A stretch of DNA of 64,000 nucleotides. Source: Mycobacterium sp. (GTDB lineage Bacteria; Actinomycetota; Actinomycetes; Mycobacteriales; Mycobacteriaceae). The notes beneath the pieces are model-generated. The model saw only the letters and a program-made list of their open reading frames with translations. It did no database searches and had not been told where the DNA came from. The stretch spans positions 1-64,000 of the forward strand of contig JACPVR010000012.1 in assembly GCA_016197405.1 (NCBI GenBank), read 5' to 3'. The position numbers and the translations under genes are program-made. Of the stretch, positions 52,121-61,786 are shown one piece after another (the stretch's first letter is position 1; each line of letters begins with the position of its first letter).

Positions 52121-54262
52121 GTGACGAGCCCAGCACTACCGGCAAATATCGAGGTCTGGCCTGGTAAGGCCTATCCCCTTGGTGCAACCTACGACGGATC
52201 GGGAACGAACTTCGCTGTCTTCAGCGAGGTCGCCGAGAAGGTGGAACTCTGCCTTTTCGATACCGACGGAACCGAGACCCGGATCACATTGCCGGAGGTC
52301 GACGGGTTCGTCTGGCATGGATTCCTGCCCGGCGTCGAGTCCGGTCAGCGGTACGGCTACCGGGTGCACGGCCCGTACGATCCGGCCGCTGGACATCGGT
52401 GCAATGCCAACAAGCTGCTCCTCGATCCCTACTCCAAGGCCATCGACGGCACCTTCGACTGGAACCAGTCGCTGTTCGGCTACAACTTCGGCGATCCGGA
52501 CAGCCGCAATGACGACGACTCCGCGGCCCATATGCCGAAGTCGGTGGTGATCAACCCGTTCTTCGACTGGGGCGTGGACCGGCCGCCGCAGCATGAGTAC
52601 GCCGACACCGTGATCTACGAGGCGCACGTCAAGGGGCTGACCGAGACCCATCCCGACATTCCCGAGCAGAACCGGGGTACCTACGCCGGTATCGCGCACC
52701 CGGCGATCATCGAGCATCTGACGTCCCTTGGGGTGACCGCGCTCGAACTCATGCCGGTGCACCACTTCGCCAACGATTCGACGCTGATCGACAAGGGGCT
52801 GTCGAATTACTGGGGCTACAACACGATCGGGTTCTTCGCGCCGGATTCGAAGTACACCTCCAGCGCCACCCCCGGTAACCAGGTCCAGGAATTCAAGGCC
52901 ATGGTGCGGGCCCTGCACGAGGCGAATATCGAGGTGATCCTCGACGTGGTCTACAACCACACGGCCGAGGGCAACCACATGGGCCCGACGGTGTCGATGC
53001 GCGGTATCGACAACGCCGCCTACTACCGGCTGGTCGAGGACGACAAGCGCTATTACATGGACTACACCGGGACCGGCAACAGCCTCAACGTGGGGCATCC
53101 GCATTCGCTGCAGCTCATCATGGACTCCCTGCGGTATTGGGTCACCGAGATGCATGTGGACGGTTTCCGTTTCGATCTGGCCTCCACACTGGCCCGGGAG
53201 TTCTATGACGTCGACAAGCTGTCGACATTCTTCGAACTGGTGCAACAGGATCCGACCGTCAGTCAGGTCAAACTGATCGCCGAGCCGTGGGATGTCGGCC
53301 CGGGCGGATATCAGGTCGGCAACTTCCCGCCGCAGTGGACCGAGTGGAACGGCAAGTACCGCGACACCGTGCGCGACTTCTGGCGCGGCGAGGACGCCAG
53401 CCTCGGTGAATTCGCCTCCCGGATCACCGGTTCGGCCGATCTCTACGAGCACACCGCGCGCAGGCCGGTGGCGTCGATCAACTTCGTCACCGCGCACGAC
53501 GGTTTCACGCTGGCCGACCTGGTGTCCTACAACGAGAAACACAACGAGGCCAACGGCGAGGACAACAACGACGGCGAGAGCCACAACAGGTCCTGGAACT
53601 GCGGTGTCGAAGGCCCGACCGACGACCCGGAGATCAACGAGCTGCGGGGCCGTCAACAGCGCAACTTCCTCACCACTTTGCTGCTCTCGCAAGGTGTTCC
53701 GATGATCTGCCACGGTGACGAACTCGGTCGCACCCAGCAGGGCAACAACAACGGCTACTGCCAGGACAATCCGCTCACCTGGCTGGACTGGGAGAACGCC
53801 GACGAGGGCCTGCTGGCGTTCACCGCCAAGGTCGCCGCGCTGCGGGCCGAACATCCGGTCTTCCGCCGACGCCGTTTCTTCACCGGCCGCCCGGTGCGTC
53901 AGCGCGGCAGTGTCGGGCTGACCGACATCTCCTGGTTCCGTCCGGACGGTTCGGAGATGAGTGACGAGGACTGGGACTCCGGTTTCGGCAAGTCCGTCGC
54001 GGTCTACCTCAACGGTCAGGGCATACCCGGCCTCGACCAGCGCGGGCACCGGGTCGTCGACGACTCCTTCGTTATCTGCCTGAGCGCACACCACGAGCCG
54101 ATCGAATTCACTTTGCCGCCAAAGGAGTTCGGCGAGCAGTGGCGTGTGGTGATCGATACCGCGACTCCGGAGAACGGGCACGGCGACGCCACAGTGCCTG
54201 CCGGCGGGACCGTCGCCCTGCCGGCCCGCGCGCTGGTGGTCCTGCAGGCCGTCAACGAATAG
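52121..54262 (+). CDS. glgX: Glycogen debranching enzyme GlgX
   Basis: A 713-residue GH13 isoamylase-type debranching enzyme that hydrolyses alpha-1,6 branches. N-terminal CBM48-like domain (YPLGATYDGSGTNFAVFSEVAEKVELCLFD, residues ~16-45), then the barrel motifs DVVYNHTAEGN, VDGFRFDLAS (nucleophile Asp), LIAEPWDVGPGGYQVG (acid Glu) and FVTAHDGFTLADLVSYN (Asp). The C-terminal beta domain follows. GTG start behind GAGGAAGTGGG. Other glycogen genes are not in the window. Confidence 0.94.
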   Translation: MTSPALPANIEVWPGKAYPLGATYDGSGTNFAVFSEVAEKVELCLFDTDGTETRITLPEVDGFVWHGFLPGVESGQRYGYRVHGPYDPAAGHRCNANKLLLDPYSKAIDGTFDWNQSLFGYNFGDPDSRNDDDSAAHMPKSVVINPFFDWGVDRPPQHEYADTVIYEAHVKGLTETHPDIPEQNRGTYAGIAHPAIIEHLTSLGVTALELMPVHHFANDSTLIDKGLSNYWGYNTIGFFAPDSKYTSSATPGNQVQEFKAMVRALHEANIEVILDVVYNHTAEGNHMGPTVSMRGIDNAAYYRLVEDDKRYYMDYTGTGNSLNVGHPHSLQLIMDSLRYWVTEMHVDGFRFDLASTLAREFYDVDKLSTFFELVQQDPTVSQVKLIAEPWDVGPGGYQVGNFPPQWTEWNGKYRDTVRDFWRGEDASLGEFASRITGSADLYEHTARRPVASINFVTAHDGFTLADLVSYNEKHNEANGEDNNDGESHNRSWNCGVEGPTDDPEINELRGRQQRNFLTTLLLSQGVPMICHGDELGRTQQGNNNGYCQDNPLTWLDWENADEGLLAFTAKVAALRAEHPVFRRRRFFTGRPVRQRGSVGLTDISWFRPDGSEMSDEDWDSGFGKSVAVYLNGQGIPGLDQRGHRVVDDSFVICLSAHHEPIEFTLPPKEFGEQWRVVIDTATPENGHGDATVPAGGTVALPARALVVLQAVNE

Positions 54263-54352
54263 GCGGCACCGGCTTCGGTGTGTTCACCCCTGAGCGCGTC
54301 CCCGTCGTGGTGATAATCAATCTTCGGTGCGGGGAGGCGAGGGGGCTGGATC

Positions 54353-55144
54353 GTGATCGGGCTTCTACAGATTCCGGCCCCCATCCTGGGTTTCGGTTGG
54401 GTCGCCGTCGTCGTCGGGTTGTCGGTCGGCGGCCTGGTGGTGTTCCGCAAGGCGGTCTCACACACCCGGCTGGAACACGCCAACGCCGTCTCGGGGGTGG
54501 TGTTCCAGCTCGCCGGCGTGCTGTACGCGGTGCTTGTCGCGTTCCTCGTGGTGGTGGTGTGGGAACAGTTCGGTGATGCCGAGGACGCGACGGGGTTGGA
54601 GGCCAGTGCCATCGCGGACCTGCTACGTGACTCCTCGGCCCTCCCGCCGGAATCACAGGCCGATGTGCAGGACAGTCTGGTCGCCTACACCAGGGATCTG
54701 ATCGACAACGAATTCCCGCGGATGCGCCGCGGTGAGACGATCCCGGAGCAGTCCGACCAGCTCAACGCCGTCTGGGCCAGCTACCTCAAGGTGCAGCCCG
54801 AGACCCGTAACGAGATCGCGTTCTTCGACCAGGCCATCGTGCGGCTCAACGATCTCAGTGCCAATCGGAAGTTGCGGGTCTCCACCGGCGAGGCGTCGGT
54901 GCCGGGGGAACTGTGGGTTCTGCTGCTCGGCGGTGGCGTCGTCGTGATGGCCTTCACCTTCCTGTTCGGCACCCGTGACCTGTTGGTGCACGCCATCGCG
55001 GTCGGACTGACGGCCTCGCTGATGGGTTTCGTCATGTACCTGATCTTCGCGTTGGAGCATCCGTTCGTCGGCGCCCTGTCGGTTCGACCGGATGCCTACG
55101 CCAACGTGCTGCAGGTCTGGTCGCACCACCAGGCGGTCAAGTAG
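54353..55144 (+). CDS. DUF4239 membrane protein (bestrophin-like)
   Basis: A 263-residue protein with two N-terminal and two C-terminal hydrophobic segments and a soluble middle (residues ~85-175). LEHANAVSGVVFQLAGVLYAVLVAFLVVVVWEQF and GVVVMAFTFLFGTRDLLVHAI plus GFVMYLIFALEHPFVGALSV are typical of DUF4239. Function is not established. GTG start at 54353. Alone between glgX and the BVMO. Confidence 0.85.
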   Translation: MIGLLQIPAPILGFGWVAVVVGLSVGGLVVFRKAVSHTRLEHANAVSGVVFQLAGVLYAVLVAFLVVVVWEQFGDAEDATGLEASAIADLLRDSSALPPESQADVQDSLVAYTRDLIDNEFPRMRRGETIPEQSDQLNAVWASYLKVQPETRNEIAFFDQAIVRLNDLSANRKLRVSTGEASVPGELWVLLLGGGVVVMAFTFLFGTRDLLVHAIAVGLTASLMGFVMYLIFALEHPFVGALSVRPDAYANVLQVWSHHQAVK

Positions 55145-55228
55145 ACACTTCGGCAAATCTGCACACTGTCGCCGCGGTGATCACCTAACGTTCCAGGCGA
55201 CACTGAAGTCGACGAGCGTTAACGAGGT

Positions 55229-57166
55229 GTGATGCGCAATCCGCATGCCGGCGAGCCGTTCGACAGTTCGGACGCCGAGATCGCGGCGGCCCTGCGCGAC
55301 GTCTCCGTTCCGGCGCTGTTGTTGTCCTGCGTCCATATTGCGGGTCCGGCGCTGCTGGACGGCCCGCTGGCGACCCTGCGCCCTGCCGGGCTTTTCCTCA
55401 ACGAGGTCCAGGGTTATATGAGCGAGGAAGCCAAGGCCGCCGCCCGCGAACTGGCGCTCGGGATCATCACCGACTATCGCGACCGCGGCTGCCCCGAGCC
55501 CGCGCCGGTGGACGCCGCACAGCTCAAACGCATGATGGACTGGCTGGTCTGCGAGGACGTACCTGCCGAGTATGTGCCGATGCTGCTGGAGGAGATGGAG
55601 CTCGGCGGCCACGATGTCCGCGAGAATGCGCTCACCTCCGATGAGGGCGCACGAGCGGCCTTTCCTGTTGTCGTCATCGGCTGCGGTATGTCCGGGCTGC
55701 TGGCGGCCATCCGGTTGCAGCAGGCGCAGATCCCCTACACCGTCATCGAGAAGAACGACGGCGTCGGCGGAACATGGTGGGAGAACACCTATCCCGGTGC
55801 CCGGGTCGACGTCGGGAACCACTTCTACTGCTACAGCTTCGAGCCCTCCGACCATTGGACCGAGTTCTTCGCGCGGCAGCCGGAGCTACAGGCCTACTTC
55901 GACGATGTGATGCGTCGGCACGGCGTCGCCGAGAACGTCCGGTTCGGCACCCGGGTGGACAGTGCCACCTGGGACGCCGACACCGGGACCTGGTCGGTGC
56001 TGACCCATACCGCCGACGGCGGCACGCAAACCCTGACCGCCCGCGCGGTGATCTCCGCGGTGGGACAGCTCAACACCCCACTGGTACCGGAATTCGAAGG
56101 GGCCGAAGAGTTTTCCGGTCCCGCCTTCCACACCGCGCGCTGGGATCACGACGTGTCGCTGGCCGGTAAGGATGTCGTGATGATCGGTGCGGGTGCGTCG
56201 GGATTTCAGATCGCGCCCGCGATCGCCGACGAGGTCGCCCGCCTGACGGTTTTCCAGCGCAGCGCGCAGTGGATGTTCCCCAACCCCAATTACCACGAGA
56301 CGGTCGGGCCCGGAGTGCGCTGGGCGTTGCGGCATCTGCCGTTCTACGCGCGCTGGTACCGCTTCCTGTTGTTCTGGCCCGGTTGCGACAAGGGCCTGGC
56401 GGCCGCGATCGTCGACCCGGACTGGCCCGATCAGCAGCGCGCCGTCAGCGAGGCCAACGACCTGGCCAGGATGATGTTCACCCAGTGGATCACCAGCCAG
56501 ATCGGCGACGACACCGAACTGTTGGACAAGGTCGTCCCGGATTATCCGGCCACTGGCAAACGCACCCTGCAGGACAACGGCAGCTGGCTGCGTACGCTCA
56601 AACGCGACAACGTCGAACTGGTCCGCACCGAGATCGCGCGGATCGAACCCGATTCCGTCGTCACTGCGGACGGTGTCCACTACCCCGCCGACGTCTTGTT
56701 GTACGCCACCGGTTTTCGCGTCAACGATATGGTGTCGTCGTTGAAGGTGTTCGGCCGCAACGGAATCGAGTTGAACGACAAGTGGGGTAAGCGTCCCGCC
56801 GCATACCTCGGTATGACGGTTCCCGATTTCCCGAACTTCTTCATGCTCTACGGCCCGGGCACCAACCTGGCCAGCGGGGGCAGCTTGATATTCCATTCCG
56901 AATGCGAGGTGCGCTACATCATGGCGTGTCTGGACCTGCTCATCGCAGCGGGCGCCACCGCGATGGAACCCCGCCAGGACCGTTATGCCCAGTGGTACGA
57001 GCGCTGTCAGGCCGAGCTCACCAAGACCGTGTGGGCGCAGCCCACCATCAAGCACAGCTTCTACAAGAACGCCGACGGGCTGGTGCACTCACTGAGCCCG
57101 TGGCGGTTGGTCGATTTCTGGGATTGGACGCGTTCCCCCGATCCCGACGACTACGTCATCAGCTAG
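55229..57166 (+). CDS. Baeyer-Villiger flavin monooxygenase
   Basis: A 645-residue type I BVMO with an extra ~145-residue N-terminal helical part. FAD Rossmann VVVIGCGMSGLLAAIRLQQA, GGTWWENTYPGARVDVGNHFYCYSF (split here by Pro-Gly), the BVMO fingerprint FSGPAFHTARWDH, and a second Rossmann VMIGAGASGFQIAPAI for NADPH. It should insert oxygen next to a ketone, with cyclic or steroid ketones common for long BVMOs. GTG 55229 and ATG 55232 are adjacent starts. Confidence 0.92.
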   Translation: MMRNPHAGEPFDSSDAEIAAALRDVSVPALLLSCVHIAGPALLDGPLATLRPAGLFLNEVQGYMSEEAKAAARELALGIITDYRDRGCPEPAPVDAAQLKRMMDWLVCEDVPAEYVPMLLEEMELGGHDVRENALTSDEGARAAFPVVVIGCGMSGLLAAIRLQQAQIPYTVIEKNDGVGGTWWENTYPGARVDVGNHFYCYSFEPSDHWTEFFARQPELQAYFDDVMRRHGVAENVRFGTRVDSATWDADTGTWSVLTHTADGGTQTLTARAVISAVGQLNTPLVPEFEGAEEFSGPAFHTARWDHDVSLAGKDVVMIGAGASGFQIAPAIADEVARLTVFQRSAQWMFPNPNYHETVGPGVRWALRHLPFYARWYRFLLFWPGCDKGLAAAIVDPDWPDQQRAVSEANDLARMMFTQWITSQIGDDTELLDKVVPDYPATGKRTLQDNGSWLRTLKRDNVELVRTEIARIEPDSVVTADGVHYPADVLLYATGFRVNDMVSSLKVFGRNGIELNDKWGKRPAAYLGMTVPDFPNFFMLYGPGTNLASGGSLIFHSECEVRYIMACLDLLIAAGATAMEPRQDRYAQWYERCQAELTKTVWAQPTIKHSFYKNADGLVHSLSPWRLVDFWDWTRSPDPDDYVIS

Positions 57167-57199
57167 CCTGCCCGATTCCGGCCCGACAAGAGGACAACC

Positions 57200-58225
57200 A
57201 TGCGCACAGTCGTGATCGACGCTCCCGGTCAGATCCGCGTCGACCACCGCCCCGATCCGGTGCTCCCCGGTCCCGATGGCGCCATCATCGCGGTGACCGC
57301 GACCGCGATCTGCGGCTCCGATCTGCACTTCTACGAAGGCGACTACCCGCTGATCGAGCCGGTTGCCCTGGGGCACGAGGCCGTTGGCACCGTGGTCGAG
57401 ATCGGTCCCGACGTACACGGTGTCGCGGTGGGCGACGAGGTGTTGGTGTCGTCGGTGGCCGGCTGCGGCAGCTGCGTGGGGTGCACCACGCTGGACCCCA
57501 TCACCTGCTTGTCGGGTCCGCAGATCTTCGGTTCCGGCGCACTCGGCGGGGCACAGGCGGATCTGTTGGCGGTGCCCGCGGCCGACTTCCAGCTGCTGCG
57601 CATCCCCGACGGCATCGACACCGAAGAGGCTCTGCTGCTGACCGACAACCTGGCGACCGGATGGGCCGGCGCCCAGCGCGCCGACATCCCGCCGGGCGGC
57701 ACCGTGGTGGTGTTCGGCCTCGGCGCGGTCGGCCTGTGCGCGGTGCGCAGCGCCATCGCCCTAGGCGCTGGAACGGTTTTCGCGGTCGATCCGGTCGCCG
57801 GCCGGCGTGAGCGGGCGGCGCTGTCGGGGGCGACACCGCTGGAGCCGCCCGCGCTTGCCGCGGTGCTGGAGGCCACCGACGGGCGCGGCGCCGCAGCGGT
57901 GATCGACGCCGTCGGTAACGACACCACCATGACCGATGCGCTGACATGCGTACGTCCCGGCGGAACGGTGTCGGTCATCGGCGTCCACGACCTCAACCCG
58001 TTTCCGTTCCCGGCGCTCATGAGCCTGGTACGCAGCGTGACACTGCGTATGACGACCGCGCCGGTCCAGCGCACCTGGCCCGAATTGGTCCCGCTGATCC
58101 AGTCCGGCCGGATCGATACCGGCGGCATCTTCACGCAGTCGATGTCGCTCGACGACGCCGCGGTCGGCTACGCCGCGGTGGCGGCGCGCTCGGCCGACTG
58201 CGTCAAGGTGACTCTGACGCCGTGA
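57200..58225 (+). CDS. Zinc-dependent alcohol dehydrogenase (MDR)
   Basis: A 341-residue MDR dehydrogenase: AICGSDLHFYEGDYP and ALGHEAVGTVVEIG (catalytic zinc), AGCGSCVGCTTLDPITC (structural zinc cysteines), VVFGLGAVGLCAVRSAIALGAG (NAD(P) binding). AGAGGACAACC precedes the ATG. 33 bp after the BVMO stop; together they could interconvert an alcohol, ketone and ester. Ends at a perfect terminator palindrome. Confidence 0.92.
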   Translation: MRTVVIDAPGQIRVDHRPDPVLPGPDGAIIAVTATAICGSDLHFYEGDYPLIEPVALGHEAVGTVVEIGPDVHGVAVGDEVLVSSVAGCGSCVGCTTLDPITCLSGPQIFGSGALGGAQADLLAVPAADFQLLRIPDGIDTEEALLLTDNLATGWAGAQRADIPPGGTVVVFGLGAVGLCAVRSAIALGAGTVFAVDPVAGRRERAALSGATPLEPPALAAVLEATDGRGAAAVIDAVGNDTTMTDALTCVRPGGTVSVIGVHDLNPFPFPALMSLVRSVTLRMTTAPVQRTWPELVPLIQSGRIDTGGIFTQSMSLDDAAVGYAAVAARSADCVKVTLTP

Positions 58226-58227
58226 GC

Positions 58228-58253
58228 ACCGGCCCCGCCGCGGCGGGGCCGGT
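58228..58253. terminator. Bidirectional terminator
   Basis: ACCGGCCCCGCCG (58228-58240) is followed directly by CGGCGGGGCCGGT (58241-58253), a perfect 13-bp-arm palindrome filling the space between two convergent stops (58225 and 58256). Confidence 0.75.
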
Positions 58254-58255
58254 CG

Positions 58256-58564
58256 TCACTCGTCGTCGTCGACGATCTCGAAGAACGACTCACCGTCTTC
58301 GGGAGTGCCGTCGATCTGACCCTGGGTACGTCGCGCCGGTCGTTCGGCATCGGGCGTCGCGACACCGTCGGACGTCACGTCGGGCTCCTCGTCGGCGAGG
58401 CGTTCGTCGAGGGATTCGTGCTCCTCGACCTCGATCCAGCGCTCGGGCGGGTCGACCACGATGTCGCCGTCGTCGTTGCGCACCTCATCGGAATCCAATG
58501 ATTCGCTGGGGCTCAGCGTGTTGTCGGGGCCTGGGTCGTCGTAGTCGCCGGAGTCACTGTCCAT
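58256..58564 (-). CDS. DUF5709 acidic protein
   Basis: A 102-residue, strongly acidic, probably disordered protein (MDSDSGDYDDPGPDNTLSPS, ESLDERLADEEPDV, DPPERWIEVEEHE). The DPPERW and LDERLAEEEPDV-like elements match DUF5709 of actinobacteria, whose function is unknown. It is a single gene between two terminator/space regions. Confidence 0.75.
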   Translation of the reverse strand: MDSDSGDYDDPGPDNTLSPSESLDSDEVRNDDGDIVVDPPERWIEVEEHESLDERLADEEPDVTSDGVATPDAERPARRTQGQIDGTPEDGESFFEIVDDDE

Positions 58565-58605
58565 TCCACCGAGTCTGCCTCAAAGGCTCTCGCACCGACA
58601 GCGCG

Positions 58606-59001
58606 TTAACCGTTCTGGAACTCGTTGAATGCCTCGACCCAGGCCGGGGGCAGGCCCGCGGTGCCGCACTGGTTCTGCAGGTCGACCAGTGGTGCGGTGA
58701 TCCCCTTGAGTGCGAAGTACTCATCGGGGTGCGCGGTGAAGTAGGACCGCACCGATCCACGGGCCTCTTCAGGCCCCTGCGACAGAGCCGCCGTCAGAAC
58801 CTGATCGGAGCCCGGGTGGGTGGCCAGGAACTGGCTGGTCGCCGTCGACACCGAACCGACCGTCGCGGTGGTGCCGACAGCCGAGCACGTCTCTGCGCCG
58901 GCCGCCGGTGCCGCGATGGTGGCAGCCGCGATACCCCCGAGGACCGTCCCGGCGAACACGCCGCGGCGCAGGCCGCGCGTCATGAATCCACTCATCGTCA
59001 T
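58606..59001 (-). CDS. Secreted hemophore-like (heme-binding) protein
   Basis: A 131-residue exported protein: signal peptide with cleavage near APAAGA-ETCSAVG, then a small helical domain SQFLATHPGSDQVLTAAL, VRSYFTAHPDEYFALKGITAPLVDLQNQC, with two cysteines likely to form a disulfide. This is the pattern of mycobacterial hemophore (Rv0203-type) family proteins. Whether it binds heme is untested. ATG at 59001 has GGAG 6 bp upstream; ATG at 59013 is also in frame. Confidence 0.82.
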   Translation of the reverse strand: MTMSGFMTRGLRRGVFAGTVLGGIAAATIAAPAAGAETCSAVGTTATVGSVSTATSQFLATHPGSDQVLTAALSQGPEEARGSVRSYFTAHPDEYFALKGITAPLVDLQNQCGTAGLPPAWVEAFNEFQNG

Positions 59002-59382
59002 TCTCATCTCCATCGATTTGTCGTGGCGGACCGCGAATTCACCTGCGGTCTTTCACCTGCTCCCCCGGACTTGCAGTGAAGGTACCCGGGTGGCGGCGGG
59101 GCAAAACGAGACCGCCGCGGCAAACTTCGGCCGCGTTGCGGGCCGGACCTTTGTGACGCATGCGGCCGATTCGGCGTTCTACGACGCTGCTGTGACCAAG
59201 TCGACGGCAGTGACCGAATTGTTATCCAGGCTGGTCAGAGCAGTCGCCATGACGGCTAGTCCAACCCTTGTTACCGGTGAGTAACCCGTTTTGTCGGTGG
59301 CGCCGTTACCGTTGACCAAACGACATCCGTGCAACACGACGACCGAAACGACGACGACCGAAAACGACAAGGAGGCGATGAC
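59002..59382. other. About 380-bp intergenic region
   Basis: No convincing gene. The short frames here cross on both strands without protein-like pattern. It must hold the divergent promoters of the hemophore-like gene and the hydrolase operon. A GTTAC-N6-GTAAC repeat lies at 59270-59285. Confidence 0.5.
59270..59285. promoter_or_regulatory. Inverted repeat upstream of the hydrolase operon
   Basis: GTTAC-CGGTGA-GTAAC with an ACCGGT centre; about 98 bp before the GTG at 59383. Candidate operator; no regulator adjoins it. Confidence 0.4.
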
Positions 59383-60249
59383 GTGAGCGAATTGCGATAC
59401 CTCGAACTGAACGGCGACCGAATCGCCTACGTCGACGAGGGCGCGGGCGAAACCCTGCTGTTGGTACACGGTATGGCGGGCAGCTCAGACGCCTGGCGTG
59501 AGCTGATCCCGCAGCTGGCGCGCGATTACCGGGTGGTGGCACCCGATCTGCTGGGCCACGGGAACTCGGACAAACCGCGCGGCGATTACTCGCTCGGAGG
59601 TTTCGCGGTCTGGCTGCGCGACTTCATGGAAGCACTGGCCATCCCCCGGGCCACCGTGGTCGGCCAGTCGCTCGGCGGCGGTATCGCCCTGCAGTTCGCC
59701 TACCAGCACAAACAGCGCTGCGAACGGCTGGTGTTGATCGGCAGCGGTGGTCTGGGGCCCGAGCTGAACTGGGCCCTGCGGTTCCTGTCCGCGCCGGGCG
59801 CCGAACTGGTGTTGCCGGCTGTCACGCCGCAACCCGTCCTCGACGCCGGCAACCGGCTGAAGTCCTGGCTGACGGGAGCGGGCCTGCGCTCACCGCGTGG
59901 CGGCGAGATGTGGAGTGCGTATTCCTCGCTGGCAGACGGCGCCACCAGGCATGCGTTCCTGCGCACACTGCGCTCGGTGGTGGACTACCGCGGTCAGGCG
60001 GTCAGCGCGCTCAATCGCCTGCACGCGGCGACCGAGATGCCGGTACTGCTGATCTGGGGTGAATGCGACCGCGTCATCCCGGTCGCGCACGGCTACGCCG
60101 CACACGAAGCATTACCCGGCAGCCGCCTGGTGGTACTGCCCGATGTGGGCCATTTCCCGCATGTCGAGGCGCCGGCCGAAGTCACCGGCATCCTGCGCGA
60201 CTTCATCGAAACCAGCCAGCGCCGGTCGGCACTTATCACCCGCTGCTGA
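59383..60249 (+). CDS. Alpha/beta hydrolase
   Basis: A 288-residue alpha/beta-hydrolase: oxyanion HGMAGSSDAW, nucleophile elbow VVGQSLGGGIALQ (Ser), the Asp in WGECDRVIP and the His in DVGHFPHVE. Substrate open (ester, epoxide or C-C bond cleavage of the MhpC type). GTG at 59383 has AAGGAGGCG upstream; the frame to 59329 is not used. First gene of a likely operon with the SDR and SRPBCC genes. Confidence 0.88.
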   Translation: MSELRYLELNGDRIAYVDEGAGETLLLVHGMAGSSDAWRELIPQLARDYRVVAPDLLGHGNSDKPRGDYSLGGFAVWLRDFMEALAIPRATVVGQSLGGGIALQFAYQHKQRCERLVLIGSGGLGPELNWALRFLSAPGAELVLPAVTPQPVLDAGNRLKSWLTGAGLRSPRGGEMWSAYSSLADGATRHAFLRTLRSVVDYRGQAVSALNRLHAATEMPVLLIWGECDRVIPVAHGYAAHEALPGSRLVVLPDVGHFPHVEAPAEVTGILRDFIETSQRRSALITRC

Positions 60250-60266
60250 TCGCTAGGCTGGCGACG

Positions 60267-61103
60267 GTGAACCGAACAATCGTCATCACCGGCGCCAGCG
60301 ATGGCCTGGGTGCCGCGGCGGCCAGACAGTTGAGCACCGACGGCGCCGAAGTCGTGGTGGTCGGCCGCTCGCCGAAGAAGACCGCCGCCGTGGCCGAGCC
60401 ACTCGGCGCCGACTACTTCGTCACCGATTTCGCCGACCTCGGCCAGGTTCGCGAACTCGCCGCGACGCTACTGGCCCGCTACCCGCGGATAGACGTACTG
60501 GCCAACAATGCCGGCGGCATCATGGGCTCCGAGCGCGTCATCACCGTCGACGGCCACGAGAAGACCTTCCAGGTCAACCATCTGGCACCGTTCCTGCTGA
60601 CGACGTTGCTCCTGGACCGGCTCATCGAATCCAGCGCGACGGTGATCAACACCAGCAGCATCGGCAATCGATTGTTCGGCCATATCGATATCACCGACCT
60701 CGAACACGAGCGCAAATATCAGGCCCAGAAGGCCTACGGTGACGCCAAACTGGCGAATATCCTGTTCACCCGCGAACTGCACCGCCGCTATCACAGCGCC
60801 GGAATCTCCACCGCCGCATTCCATCCCGGCCCGGTGGCATCGAACTTCGGCGCGGACGCGGGCAACGGCATGCTCAACCTGGTGTACCGGACGCCACTGA
60901 GGAAACTGGCCCTGATAACGCCGGAAAAGGGTGCCGACCAACTTGTTTGGCTGGCCACCACCCCGGCGGGTGCCGAATGGACGTCGGGTGAGTATTACGC
61001 CAAACGCAAGGTCGGCAGACCCAACAAGCAGGCGCACGACCCGGTGCTGGCCGAGCAACTCTGGGAGAGCAGCCTGGACATGGTCGTCGAGCCGGCACCG
61101 TGA
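60267..61103 (+). CDS. Short-chain dehydrogenase
   Basis: A 278-residue [41 protein letters not shown] (Ser), and the catalytic [11 protein letters not shown] (YxxxK as AYGDAK). It resembles retinol dehydrogenase/WWOX-type SDRs. GTG at 60267, 17 bp after the hydrolase stop. Its stop overlaps the next GTG (GTGA). Confidence 0.88.
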   Translation: MNRTIVITGASDGLGAAAARQLSTDGAEVVVVGRSPKKTAAVAEPLGADYFVTDFADLGQVRELAATLLARYPRIDVLANNAGGIMGSERVITVDGHEKTFQVNHLAPFLLTTLLLDRLIESSATVINTSSIGNRLFGHIDITDLEHERKYQAQKAYGDAKLANILFTRELHRRYHSAGISTAAFHPGPVASNFGADAGNGMLNLVYRTPLRKLALITPEKGADQLVWLATTPAGAEWTSGEYYAKRKVGRPNKQAHDPVLAEQLWESSLDMVVEPAP

Positions 61104-61573
61104 CCGTCACAATCGTCGACGCCGGGCCACGCCGGGTCTCCAGATCGGTACAGGTCGGCGCCCCCGCTTCCGAACTGTTCGCGATCGTCGCCGACCCGCG
61201 GCGTCACCATGAACTCGACGGCTCGGGGACCGTGCGCGACAACATCAAGGCGCCGTCCGAACTCGTTGCGGGATCGAAATTCTCGACGAGTATGAAGATG
61301 TTCGGGGTGCCCTACCGGATCACCAGCACCGTCACCGAGCTGCGGCCCGACGAAGTCGTCGAGTGGCGCCATCCCTTCGGGCATCGCTGGCGCTGGGAGT
61401 TCGAGGCACTGTCACCGACGCTGACCCAGGTGACCGAGACGTTCGACTACCACGACACCGGTGCGCTCAAGGACGCCCTGAACTACTACGAGCGGATGGG
61501 TTTCGCCAAGTCCAACGCCACCGGTATCGAGGCGACGCTGACAAAACTGCGCGAGCGCTACCGGGCTGGGTAG
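61100..61573 (+). CDS. SRPBCC family protein
   Basis: A 157-residue START-like protein: [33 protein letters not shown], then [19 protein letters not shown] and [13 protein letters not shown]. Typical for the dimeric ligand-binding SRPBCC group common in actinobacteria. GTGA overlap with the SDR, so third gene of the hydrolase operon. Function unknown. Confidence 0.85.
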   Translation: MTVTIVDAGPRRVSRSVQVGAPASELFAIVADPRRHHELDGSGTVRDNIKAPSELVAGSKFSTSMKMFGVPYRITSTVTELRPDEVVEWRHPFGHRWRWEFEALSPTLTQVTETFDYHDTGALKDALNYYERMGFAKSNATGIEATLTKLRERYRAG

Positions 61574-61593
61574 CGCTCGCCGGTCGCGCAGTC

Positions 61594-61740
61594 TCAGTAC
61601 GCGATGAACAGGATCTCGTCGCGCGAGTAATCGTGGCCGGGATGGTTCTCCGACAGGTGCTTCTGGGTCTTCTCGACCAGGTCGTCCTCGTTGGTGCCGA
61701 CGATGGCCTCGCCGCACGGGCAGTTCAGATGAGTCTTCAT
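61594..61740 (-). CDS. DUF1059 small protein, 48 aa
   Basis: MKTHLNCPCGEAIVGTNEDD, DLVEKTQKHLSENHPGHDYS and RDEILFIAY match the DUF1059 family: a CxC motif and two histidines suggest metal binding. TAGACA (61753-61748) ends 7 bp before the ATG, with no ribosome site: likely leaderless. Divergent from fadE1. The longer frame to 61848 is not used. Confidence 0.8.
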   Translation of the reverse strand: MKTHLNCPCGEAIVGTNEDDLVEKTQKHLSENHPGHDYSRDEILFIAY

Positions 61741-61747
61741 GCGTAAG

Positions 61748-61780
61748 TGTCTACCTGACGGACCCCGTCTCCGGTAGACA
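61748..61780. promoter_or_regulatory. Compact divergent promoter pair
   Basis: The same hexamer TAGACA faces outward on both strands (61753-61748 for DUF1059, 61775-61780 for the dehydrogenase), ending 7 and 6 bp before the respective ATGs. With only 21 bp between them, the -35 zones overlap and transcription must compete. GACGG-ACC-CCGTC lies in the middle. Confidence 0.45.
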
Positions 61781-61786
61781 AGGGCC

